Below, piece after piece: positions 1 through 8,620 of a DNA stretch of 64,000 nucleotides; positions within the stretch are counted from its first letter, which is position 1, and every line of letters starts with the position of its first letter. A model generated the notes under the pieces. It saw nothing but the letters and a program-made list of their open reading frames with translations, was not told the DNA's origin and did not search any database. Position numbers and translations under genes: made by a program. The DNA is taken from the NCBI RefSeq assembly GCF_048771995.1, contig NC_133063.1, positions 68,763,514 to 68,827,513 on the forward strand, read 5' to 3'. The stretch comes from Taeniopygia guttata. Its lineage: Eukaryota; Chordata; Aves; Passeriformes; Estrildidae.

Positions 1-298
1 CACACGGCGGGGAGGCTGGGCTGGGGACAAGGGCTGGGGCAGAAACGCTGCAACCGGGGCTGGCTTCTCCCCCTGCCTGCAGGGACAGCCCCTCATGGGA
101 GAGCCTTGGGCAGGCCACAGGGCTGCTGCTGCTGCTGCAGCTCCAGGGGCACTGGGATAGCTCTTGCTGCCTGCCAGCTGTCTGGGGCCCTGTCCTTCCT
201 GCGCCCAGAACCCTGAGCATCCTGTCCTCCCTCCAGCAACCAGTAGTTCCCGCCCTCCCTTCCCCACTCAAGGCCTTCTCTCCCTCCTCCTGCAGACC
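1..298 (+). other. 5' flank/intron of the ITPRIPL1-like gene, with splice acceptor
   Basis: GC-rich sequence with a short CTG run near 124-141. Just before the likely start codon there is a pyrimidine-rich tract followed by TGCAG ending at 295, a good 3' splice acceptor. The coding exon would then begin at 296 with ACCATGG, a strong Kozak context. The 5' exon(s) would lie left of the window. The open frame continues upstream to an ATG at 164, but that segment looks like intron rather than protein. Confidence 0.55.
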
Positions 299-1807
299 AT
301 GGATCCAGTCGTGTTCCTGTTCGTGCTCTTGCAACGTCTCATCCAGTACCCGCCGCCCGTGGGTGATGGTTTGGATGAGGAAACACATTGGCGCATGGAA
401 GCGCGTGCAAAGTACTTGGAATGGGAGAGGCTTCGGCTGGAGCAGCAGGTGGAGCAGCTCTCCCAGAAGAAGATGCAACACTTGCAGCTCTTAGCTGTTG
501 CTGTGCTCCTGGCCCTGGTCTTGGTCCTGTGGATTATTGGGTGGAAAAGCAGCCCGAGGAGAAAGGAGAATGAAGAAGAAAACCATGGTGCAAATGAAGA
601 GGAAGTTGGCAATGTTGCTGGAAATGAAGATGACAGTGATGGAAATGATGTTGTCAATGGGGCTGCATTTGCAGAAAACAACGACAATGATGTTGAAAAT
701 GTAGTCCAAGAAGACAACAATTTTGACGATCGTGTTGGACAAGATATAATGGAGCGCATACAGTGGCCTGCACAGGACCTGCAGAGAGGCTGTGGGTGGG
801 TAACTGACCTGATGGACAATTATACATTTTACTTTGCGCATGTCTTGCTCGACAGTTTCTACCCAGTCCTGCACCGAGCCATCGGGGTGGGCAGTGCCTT
901 TGAAGGGTGGAGTCCCCGTGAGCAGGATGTCGTGTACCGTGTGCTCATACCCATGACTCCTCCCCGAGGCCACAGCTTCCACCTGGAGCTGGACAGCACG
1001 AGGCAGAGGCATGTGAGGAACTTCCGTGTCCGCGTGCAGCTGGAGTGCACCTGCACGGGGCAGCAGCTGGGTGAGAACATGCTGTGCTTCCTGCACAACC
1101 CCGAGGAGGAGCTGAGGAGCAATCAGGAACCCAGCCTCCTAGACACCCTGTGCACAGACTCCTACCTGGACGTGCAGAAAACTGCCCGCTGGTTCCGGCA
1201 ACTGGTGAAAGCAATCTGGCCAGCTTTCCCTCAGTCACACAACTGGCATTTAACGCTGCTGCCCTCCGCACGCTCCTGCCAATTCAATGTGACCACCAAT
1301 GGTGAAGAAAGCTTCAGGATTGAGATGCTGTTCGGGGTACGGAGAGGTGACTCAGCCGTCTTTGTGAGCAGCCAACCTAGAGAGGCCTACACACTAAGCA
1401 CAATCTGGCGTGAGTCCTACGCTGTGGCAGAGGCTGAGTTCTTCAAGTACATTGCCAGGCAGGCCCCCCCTGACAGCTTGCACCTCAAATGCCTTCAGTT
1501 CTTCTCCTGCCTTGTTCGGGGCCTCAGCTTTTCCACCTACACCATGAAGACCATTGTCATGCACCTGCTCAGTGCCATGCCTGCGTCATCGTGGCGCAGG
1601 GGACATCTCCGGGAGCGACTGACGGACATCAGGGACAGCCTGCATATATGTTTGCAACAAAAATTCCTCGAGCACTTCATTGTGGGTAACCGGACATTTC
1701 CTCAGGACATCAATTTACCCCCAGATGTAAAAATGGGTAGGACATCCAATCTCTTCCGTCACCTGGCGCAGCGGCCGGCTGCCCACACCCAGGCAATGCA
1801 GGATTAG
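299..1807 (+). CDS. ITPRIPL1: Inositol 1,4,5-trisphosphate receptor-interacting protein-like 1-like (Mab-21 family), apparently intact
   Basis: This is a single-exon open frame of 502 residues counted from Met-299. Order of parts: a short hydrophobic N-terminus (VVFLFVLLQ); a charged, probably coiled-coil stretch (about 30-60); one membrane segment (about 61-82, rich in L/V/A and ending WIIGW); an Asn/Asp/Glu-rich linker (about 85-145); then a Mab-21-like domain to the C-terminus. Family hallmarks are GVGSAFEGW near residue 195, LECTCT, SYLDVQKTARWF and FSTYTMKT. The nucleotidyltransferase GS motif is kept, but the following acidic pair is incomplete (QDVVYRVL), so catalysis is doubtful. ITPRIP-family proteins are single-pass membrane proteins; the function of the avian copies is not established. 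The frame ends at AMQD-stop. The downstream copy continues for about 16 more residues, so this C-terminus is shortened. Met-299 is preferred over the ATG at 164 because a splice acceptor sits between them. Bird genomes carry many such paralogues, so the exact symbol is uncertain. Confidence 0.82.
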   Translation: MDPVVFLFVLLQRLIQYPPPVGDGLDEETHWRMEARAKYLEWERLRLEQQVEQLSQKKMQHLQLLAVAVLLALVLVLWIIGWKSSPRRKENEEENHGANEEEVGNVAGNEDDSDGNDVVNGAAFAENNDNDVENVVQEDNNFDDRVGQDIMERIQWPAQDLQRGCGWVTDLMDNYTFYFAHVLLDSFYPVLHRAIGVGSAFEGWSPREQDVVYRVLIPMTPPRGHSFHLELDSTRQRHVRNFRVRVQLECTCTGQQLGENMLCFLHNPEEELRSNQEPSLLDTLCTDSYLDVQKTARWFRQLVKAIWPAFPQSHNWHLTLLPSARSCQFNVTTNGEESFRIEMLFGVRRGDSAVFVSSQPREAYTLSTIWRESYAVAEAEFFKYIARQAPPDSLHLKCLQFFSCLVRGLSFSTYTMKTIVMHLLSAMPASSWRRGHLRERLTDIRDSLHICLQQKFLEHFIVGNRTFPQDINLPPDVKMGRTSNLFRHLAQRPAAHTQAMQD

Positions 1808-2920
1808 CGGCTGCTGCACAAGAGGTTCAAAAGAATCGCTCTCGGAGAGGATAACTGAAGGAAGGGCAGGAGCCATGGCCATGTGCACAGAGCTGTGCTT
1901 GTGCTGCTCACAGCTGGCAGCAGACAACCACCTCCTAGCACAAATTTGGCGCTAAGGAGAAGAGGATGCGTGCAAAGGCTCTGGAGAAGGTCCAACAGCC
2001 TCTGCTGGCACCTCAGAAAGTAGACTGCCACAGGAGGGTTTATTCTACTTCTTTGTATCATTTCACTTTCCAAAAAAGGCACCCAGTTGTCATTGAGCCC
2101 TGCTCTACATGCTGAGCTGAAGTCTCCAAACCCCACCTGCAATATGCAGTTCTTCCCAGCCTTTGAGGAGAGCTAAAATTTCAAGCATGAAAAAAGTGGG
2201 AATCTGGGATAGAAAAAGAAAAAAAGAAATGGGGCAAAAGAGAGTATGAGGAAAAACTGGCACTGGTGACCTGGGATGAGTCAATGGATGGAGCCTCTCC
2301 ATGTCCCTGGAAGAGACACCTTTATGTCAGCATTAGACCACGTGTGTTGGAGCTGACATGAAATTTTATCTATAGCAGAATCAAGGTTTTTGTTTCATAG
2401 ATAGATATATTGTGTATGCCTGTTATGTACTATAAAGTTTATGAATTATCATATATACTAGTAAAATACAATAAATCCAAACAATATAGTAATAGAAATA
2501 ATATCAAAATATGAAATATGGAGTTACATCAGGATAAAAAGTAATTTTAAAGAGTTGCATATGTAATTTTGTTTAAATAGTAACAGTAGAACACATATTT
2601 ATTGTCAGTGTCTGTTATGACACATATTGTTGCTCATAGTCCCTTTATGTCTGGAAGGTTTTTCATAAAATAGATATATTTATTACATATATAGCATACA
2701 TCTGATATATACTTGCTGTATACATTAAATATGAATATAACTCTGTAATATATATTCTATATCATATGCCTATAATAAATTACATGTGTGATATAAATTT
2801 TGTACAGATGTAAAGCCATATCCAGTCTTACTATCTGTTGCAACCCATATTCCTGCTCTAGAGTTAGTGCATTTATAAGTAGCAAACTGGAAAACGCTTT
2901 GCTTTGGTGTCAATAAAAGG
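1808..2920 (+). other. Probable 3' UTR/flank of the ITPRIPL1-like gene, AT-rich in its distal half
   Basis: From about 1875 to 1950 this sequence resembles the 3' flank of the truncated copy at about 6545-6620, so the duplication reached beyond the coding region. From about 2390 to 2830 the base composition becomes very AT-rich (many ATATAT-type words). A canonical AATAAA at 2912-2917 could be the polyadenylation signal. No other gene is visible here. Confidence 0.4.
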
Positions 2921-3102
2921 CAATTTGTGCAGAATCTGGAGTGTGCAAGACTTTATTGATCTCAGCCAGGCCTATAGTAGTGGTAAATGTCATGGGCTGT
3001 GAATCTGGGCTTCATGAACATGACTCCTTGAACTCAACCAAACTCAGAGCGGTGAATTATCTCTAGCCGAAATTAAACCAAGCCACCCCCAGCCCCTCTG
3101 AT

Positions 3103-3430
3103 CACAGAATCCCAGAATGCCTTGGCTTGGAAGGGTGCTTAGAAATTGTCTTGTCCCAGCCCTGCTGCCAAGGGCAGGGACACCTTCCGCTAGGCCAGGT
3201 TGCTCCAAGGCCCATCCAAGCTGGCCTGGAACACAGCCAGGGATGGGGCAGCCACAGCTCCTGTGGGCAGCGTGGGCCAGAGGCTCAGCAGCCTCAGAGA
3301 GCAGAAGTCCTTGCACAGCTCCAGCCTAAGGCTGCCCTCTGTCAGTGGGAAGCCACTGGCCCTGGCGCTGTCCCTCCAGGCCCTTGCCAACAGCCCCTGT
3401 GCCAGTCTCTCATGGCTCCCATGCAGGGAC
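3103..3430 (-). mobile_element. CR1 LINE 3' fragment, reverse orientation
   Basis: Read on the + strand it begins with the reverse complement of a CR1 3' end (CACAGAATCCCAGAATG) and continues with the familiar CR1 untranslated consensus (GGCAGGGACACCTTCCGC, GGGATGGGGCAGCCACAGC). The CR1 therefore runs on the minus strand. Open frames across it are shadows. Confidence 0.8.
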
Positions 3431-3880
3431 CCAAAGGCCGCAGGAGGGTGCCCCCGGAGAAGCCCTTGGAGAGCGCAGGGGCCAGGAATGCCGCCGTGAG
3501 GGCAGCAAGCAGGGCCTGGCCTGCCTGTCCCTGCGGGAGGGCACAGGGCGGGCGCTGAGGCCCTGCCAGCTGGAGCTGGGAGCTCTGGAGCGCGGCCGGC
3601 AGAGAGCCGTGGGCTCCCGCAGCTCTGCAGCCCTCACGGCTGAGGCAGCTGCCCGGGCACAGCCGGCCGGGGACACGCGGCCCGCCCGGGGCCACCCGCA
3701 GGGGGACCCTGCTCTGAGGCCAGCCCAGGCCGCAGCAGGGAGCACCCCAAGGGGCAGTGCCCGGGCAGGGAACGGCTCTGCCCGGGGACAGGGCTCCGGG
3801 AGCAGGGCAGCAGGGCCGCAGGTGCCGGGCACAGAGAGCGAGGGACACGGTGGTGTAGTAACAGCCTGGCTGCCTTGGGG
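3431..3880. other. GC-rich, CpG-bearing island between two CR1 fragments
   Basis: About 450 bases of markedly higher GC than the surroundings, with many CpG and CCCGG words. Open frames run through it on both strands because stop codons are rare at this composition, and none resembles a known protein. It could be a remnant promoter or 5' exon of the duplicated ITPRIPL1-like copy, or GC-rich repeat sequence. Confidence 0.35.
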
Positions 3881-3959
3881 CATACACAACAGGCTGACAG
3901 GGCACAGACAGGCAGGAGCTCCCATCCTCTTGGCATCCTGGGGCCAGACTGTGCCTGGA

Positions 3960-4660
3960 TGTATCCTGAGACCTACCCTGACTCAGATGCAGCACCTCAT
4001 ACTTGATCTTTTTAAACCACATGAGACTGATATGGTTCCCCTCCTCAAGCACATCCACATCTCTTTAGTAGTCATTCCATTCTTCAGGTGTGTCAGCTGC
4101 TGCTTGGTGACATCAGCAAACCTGCTGAGGATACCTCTGTGTACAGGATTAATGAAGATATTAATAGACATTGCTCAGAGAACAGAACTTTGAGGTCCAT
4201 CCTGACTCTTAGCTGTTGATCTCTGGAAGCACCATGCATGCAATTTCTTATCCATCCAACAGTCCAGGCACCAAATCCATCACCAAATTTAGGGAGAATG
4301 TTTTGGGGATCATGTCAAAGGCTTTACGGTAGTCCAGATAAATGACACCTGTAGCCTTGCCCTTGTCCCTTCATGTACTCGATCCATCATTGAAGGCCAC
4401 TGGGTAGGTCAGGCAAGACTCCCCCTCGGCTGTCCCAAATCACCTCCCTGTTCTCCATGTGCCTTAGCACAGCTTCAAGGAGGATGTATTCCGTGATCTT
4501 CCGAGGCACTGACATGAGGCTGATGGGTTGGTCATTTCCAGAGTGTTCCTTTCTAGCCTTTTTTAAAATGGGTGTAGTGGGTTCACCTTGGCTGAATGCC
4601 AGCTGGTCACTAAGCCACTCCATCACACTCCCTTTCCTAGTGCGACAGGGGAGAGAACAT
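3960..4660 (-). mobile_element. CR1 LINE reverse-transcriptase region, reverse orientation
   Basis: The minus-strand translation near 4440-4550 reads ISLMSVPRKITEYILLEAV, then HMENREVIWDS, which is the reverse-transcriptase core of avian CR1. The + strand shows matching reverse-complement CR1 phrases such as the AATGAAGATATTAA stretch and the GGTAGTCCAGATAAATGAC stretch. The reading frame is broken. It may belong to the same insertion as 3103-3430, with the GC-rich island intervening. Confidence 0.82.
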
Positions 4661-5334
4661 AAAATGGAAAACAAGTAGTCAGTTGAGATAAGGCTGTTAA
4701 TTAAAGTGAAAAACTTGAGTTTGTGCATGCAAAAGTAAAGGAGAAAAAACATTTATTCTCTACTTCTCATAGACGAGCAATGTTCAGCCACTTCCCGGGA
4801 AGCATCAATTTCTCTATTCTCTTGTCTTCTTGTTCCCTATGAGATACTGGGCCTATTGTACCACACACCTTAACGGAGCAGAGTGATACTTCATAAAGAG
4901 AGATCTGTTCTGCTTAGAAACCCAGCCGTGAGTGGCCTCTAGCTGGAGCCAGAGGTTTATGTATCCCACTCAGGCCCTGGAGAATCATAACAAGTGAATG
5001 GCTGCGGACGTACTTCCCCTCTCCAGAACATCAGTCTTCCCTTGTTAAAGCACCCTGAGCAGGGGAAGAGGGAAACAACCATTTCCAATTGTTTGGCTAG
5101 CCCAAATCATACGCACTGATGAATAAAGGATGGGAATTGCTCACAAAGTACTTGTTGACTTTCTCTACTCCCCTCTAGCAGCAGTTTCTTTAGTATGGTG
5201 ACTTTTTCTTTTGTGAGGGTGATGCAAAAGGGAAGTAAACAAGCAGAGCCAGCAATCAGACTGCAAGTTAGGTCATTGCAAAGAAAAGGGGTTAATCTTT
5301 CACTCAGAGCAAGAAAGGGTTAGATAAAAAGATG
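4661..5334. other. Intergenic, nothing recognised
   Basis: I see no gene or clear repeat here. It separates two CR1 fragments of opposite orientation. Confidence 0.4.
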
Positions 5335-5850
5335 CCTGTGTGGAGTGTGGAATGCTGCAACAGGTCCCAAAGCAGTGGTGGCAAAGGCCTGAGCACAGGA
5401 AAGGGTCTGGTGATCAAGTCTGATGAGGAGCAGCTGAGGGAGCTGGAGGGGCTGAGAATGGAGAAGAGGAGGCTCAGGGGAGCTTTCTTGTTCTCTACAA
5501 CTCCCTGAGAGAAGTGTGGAGCCACAGCCCAGGTGGGGGTCAGGCTCTGCTCCCAGGAAACAAGGGAGAGGACAAGAGGAAATGGCCTCAACTTCTGTCG
5601 GGGGGGCTTAGATTGGGTATTAAGGACAAATTTCTCCTCTGAAAAGGTTGTTAAGGGTTGTCATGGCTGCCCGTGGAATTAATGATATCGTCATGTCTGG
5701 AGACTCTTATGGAATGTGTGGATGTGGCACCTGGGGACAGGGTTTCAAGGTCGACTTGTCAGTGTCAGGTTTGTGGGTGGACTCTCTACAATCTTAGAGA
5801 TCTTTTTCAACCTAAACAAGTCCATACTACTGCGATGGGGAGCCAGTTTT
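5335..5850 (+). mobile_element. CR1 LINE 3' fragment, forward orientation
   Basis: Forward CR1 phrases include GATGAGGAGCAGCTGAGGGA near 5422 and, toward the 3' end, a GACTC...ATCTTAGAGATCTTTTTCAACC block, which is the usual CR1 3' terminus. It is diverged. It lies directly upstream of the truncated ITPRIPL1-like copy. Confidence 0.75.
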
Positions 5851-6144
5851 AACCCAAGGATTATTTGGTAATGTCATTTCATAAAGTCATTAATAGGAAC
5901 TTCACTCTAGTGCTCGAACTTATGCAGCTGCTTTTCTCTTTACTCTCCTCATCTTCACTTCTACCTTCAGCCGCGGGACAGGAGAATTGGCTTTGGTGGG
6001 ACCAGTGGTAGTGGGAAAGCCTCATGCCAGGGGGTTGTAGGTTGGTTTATTTCTGCCAAGGTTGGAGCTGCCTCCAGAAAAGGCTGTGATCCCTCCAGTC
6101 CTTATTGACACTCTTTGACTGCTCTGAGGTGAGTTGCAGGCTGC

Positions 6145-6533
6145 AAGAGATGTTGGTCAACCTGAGATGTCTGCAGCTTTTCTGCCGCCTTCTTCTGGGC
6201 ACAAGCTTTTCCACCTACACCCTGAAGACCATCGTCATGCACCTCCTGAACAGTCTCCCCGTGTCACAATGGCGCAGGAGGGATTTCTTGTGGCGCCTGC
6301 GAGATATCAGTGTGAACCTGCGCTGCTCTCTGGAGGAGAAATGCCTTAACCACTTTATCATAGGCAACAAGAGATTGCCTCAGGAGATTAGCTTGCCCCT
6401 GGTCATTGCAGCAGCTGAGCCACCCAATCTCTTCCATCAGCTGGCATGGTTTCCAGCTGCCCACTCTCAGGCGATGAGCGAGTACCAGGATCTTCGGCGT
6501 CAGCTTGCAAGTGTGCTGCTCAATGGCTGCTGA
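6145..6533 (+). pseudogene. 5'-truncated second ITPRIPL1-like copy (C-terminal Mab-21 region only)
   Basis: An open frame from an ATG at 6105 gives 142 residues, of which about the last 128 align to the C-terminus of the intact gene at 299-1807: CLQLFCRLLLGTSFSTYTLKT here against CLQFFSC...FSTYTMKT there, then WRRR, NHFIIGN, NLFHQLA and AAHSQAM. The membrane segment, acidic linker and most of the Mab-21 domain are missing, and the sequence just upstream is unrelated. It keeps the longer family-type C-terminus (EYQDLRRQLASVLLNGC) that the intact copy has lost. Homology continues into the 3' flank, which argues for a segmental duplication followed by 5' loss. An AATAAA is present at 6712-6717. 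It is called a pseudogene because the conserved N-terminal two thirds are absent. A spliced exon of a larger gene is possible but I find no upstream exons. Confidence 0.7.
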
Positions 6534-6766
6534 AAGAGGTGATCATGCATACAGCTGTGCTTTTGGGCTTCACAGGCAGTAGCAGAAAACCACCTCACAT
6601 CCCCGAGGAAAAGAGAGGAGAATGTGGGATACAGAAAGAGAAGATAAAAAGCTTCTGCGCAGCAGCACTCTGCCATCAGCAGCAGCAACAGTGTTGTTCA
6701 TAGAACAAAAAAATAAAATTTAAACTTTTGGGCAATGTTGTTAACAATGTATGTATAAAAAGGGTT

Positions 6767-7370
6767 GTTGTTGATACAAGGAACAAGTTATAATTGGACA
6801 TGTAGTTAACAGGGTGTGGTGCAGGGTTGGATGTTGTGGCTACAAAGTAAGGTGATTAGTTGTATTAGAGCTCAATACTGTTGTGTACACCTAAAAGGGG
6901 ACTGGAACCAGGGAGGAAATGCCAATCTTTGTGGAGGGGGGGCAGAGAAGCTTCTAGAAGTATAACATCGTAGAACACAGCCACAGCTTGGATTAAGACT
7001 GGAGAAGAGACCAGCCAATAAGAAGCAAGAATCTCAAAATTATTGCACCAGCTTATGGGCCAATCAGCAACAGAAAAAGAAACCAATCACAGCACGGATC
7101 CTGAGCGCCCCAAGAAGGGAAGAAGAGAGAGACTTTAAAAGGCCTGGGGTGTGTGACACCCGGGTCTTTGCTTGGAGCTGGTATCCGTGGAAACACCCCT
7201 AGGTGTACAATTACTAAATTGTTGAAACAGTCTCCGGACTAGCCGGAGGCTTTGGCTTCCAGTTGTTCTGTCTGTACTAAATAGGCTTATTTGATTTTAA
7301 TTAACTGGCCTGCTTTTTTTTTTTTTTTTTTTGTTACTTTGAAGTTTTTGTTGTAAGCCTGTCCATAACA
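6767..7370 (+). mobile_element. Probable solo LTR of an endogenous retrovirus
   Basis: The segment has LTR architecture: it appears to start with TGTTGTTGATAC and ends CCATAACA; it has three CCAAT boxes (7015-7019, 7060-7064, 7083-7087) and a TATA-like TTTAAAA at 7134-7140. No internal retroviral genes are seen next to it. I could not find a clean target-site duplication, so both ends are approximate. A T-run (7314-7332) lies inside. Confidence 0.5.
7314..7332. repeat. Poly-T run
   Basis: Nineteen consecutive T residues within the distal part of the LTR-like segment; prone to length variation and sequencing error. Confidence 0.85.
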
Positions 7371-7859
7371 GTGTTGTCTTGGCAGTCTCCCCAGCACAGC
7401 ATCCAGAGATGACTACTGTGTGGAGGCCCAGAGAAGCTGACTTCCATTGCAGGGTGGACTGTGGTGATGGACTCCCCTTGCCCCTGTCTGCACTACAATC
7501 TGAGAAATCCTCATTAGGCCTAAGCCTTGACAAACTCCATTTATATTAAGCTCCTTTTGACTGTATCAGAAACATAATTTGTTCCCAGGAACTAACAGGT
7601 GTCTAACTAGCACAATTTTTTTTTTTTTTTCTAATGAACAGCCTTGGAAACTTATTTTTCTTTGCTGATTTATTTTTCTTTGCTGACTTTTTCTGACTAA
7701 GAACTCAAGTGGAATAATATTCTTGTTGACAAACCTTCAAACAAAGTTACAGAGAAAAGACCTGAATGATGGAACATTACTATGACTAAATCCCACTCTG
7801 TTGCAACTGTAAAGTGTCCAAAGGAAGACCTTTTGAGCTCTTGATTCTCAGAATATAAG

Positions 7860-8620
7860 GGACCAATGAGTGAGTCTCTAACATTGATAATTGTATGGCA
7901 CTGGAGCCAACCAGGAACTGTTGGTAATAGCCAAGGACTGCTGGCATTAAAATGCTGTGAGAAAGACCAAGATATGGCTGGAGAAGGGGGGCCAGGCGGA
8001 AATAGGACAGCACTTTTCAGTGAGAAAGAGCCACAGCACAGTACAGCATAAGCACAAGAATAAGGCCAAGAAGAGGGTGTTGACTATAGAGTAGGATTAA
8101 GGCCCTCAAAAACCACCAAAGCCCTCTGACCCATGTCCAGGAAGGCCTGAAAGAAAAGACTGTACATGGTAATTAATTGACATAGAAAGTGGGAAACCTG
8201 TGTTTAGGGTAGAGAAACCTGTCGATAAAAAGGTAACCCCCAAGCCTGGAAAGTGCCCTCAGGACCCTGGACATCTCATAGACCAGACCAGCACAGCTGG
8301 ACTGATGCTGAACTCAGCATTATTGCCGGGATTGGCACTGCAGCCAGGATTGACATTCCATTAACTGGATCAACACTGGAACCAGGACGGGTATTCTTTT
8401 TTTGTCTCTCTTTTCTTCTTTGTCTTTTTCTTTCTCTCTTTCTTTAATTCATCTCTCCCTCTTTTCCTTCTCTTCCCTTTAACCCTACCCCTTTATCCAA
8501 AACCCACTGCCTTGTGCTCATGTCAGGGGACTAACACATTGATTTCCAAGCCCAGTGTGTAGTTAGGTAATAAAGTTTTCTGATTGTGGACTCCCTGACT
8601 TTTGTTATTCATTTTGGTCA
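7860..8620 (+). mobile_element. Possible second LTR-like segment
   Basis: A TATA-like ATAAAAAGG near 8225, a long CT-rich tract (about 8395-8480) and AATAAA at 8569-8574 follow each other in the order expected of an LTR. Element ends and target-site duplications are not clear and there is no coding sequence. It could instead be a processed or unclassified repeat. Confidence 0.3.

Noticed and set aside
164-298. Upstream N-terminal extension of the ITPRIPL1-like frame (45 residues)
   Set aside because: A good splice acceptor (pyrimidine tract and TGCAG) lies between the upstream ATG and Met-299, and the extension has no family similarity; it is most likely intron.
268-819. 183-codon minus-strand frame opposite the ITPRIPL1-like gene
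   Set aside because: Ser/Thr-rich shadow of the acidic linker codons on the opposite strand.
3342-4193. Overlapping frames of 238 and 282 codons on both strands
   Set aside because: They run through a stop-poor GC-rich island and into CR1 sequence; no domain is recognisable.
4387-4752. 121-codon minus frame with reverse-transcriptase similarity
   Set aside because: Real similarity, but to CR1; it is a broken retrotransposon relic, not a host gene.
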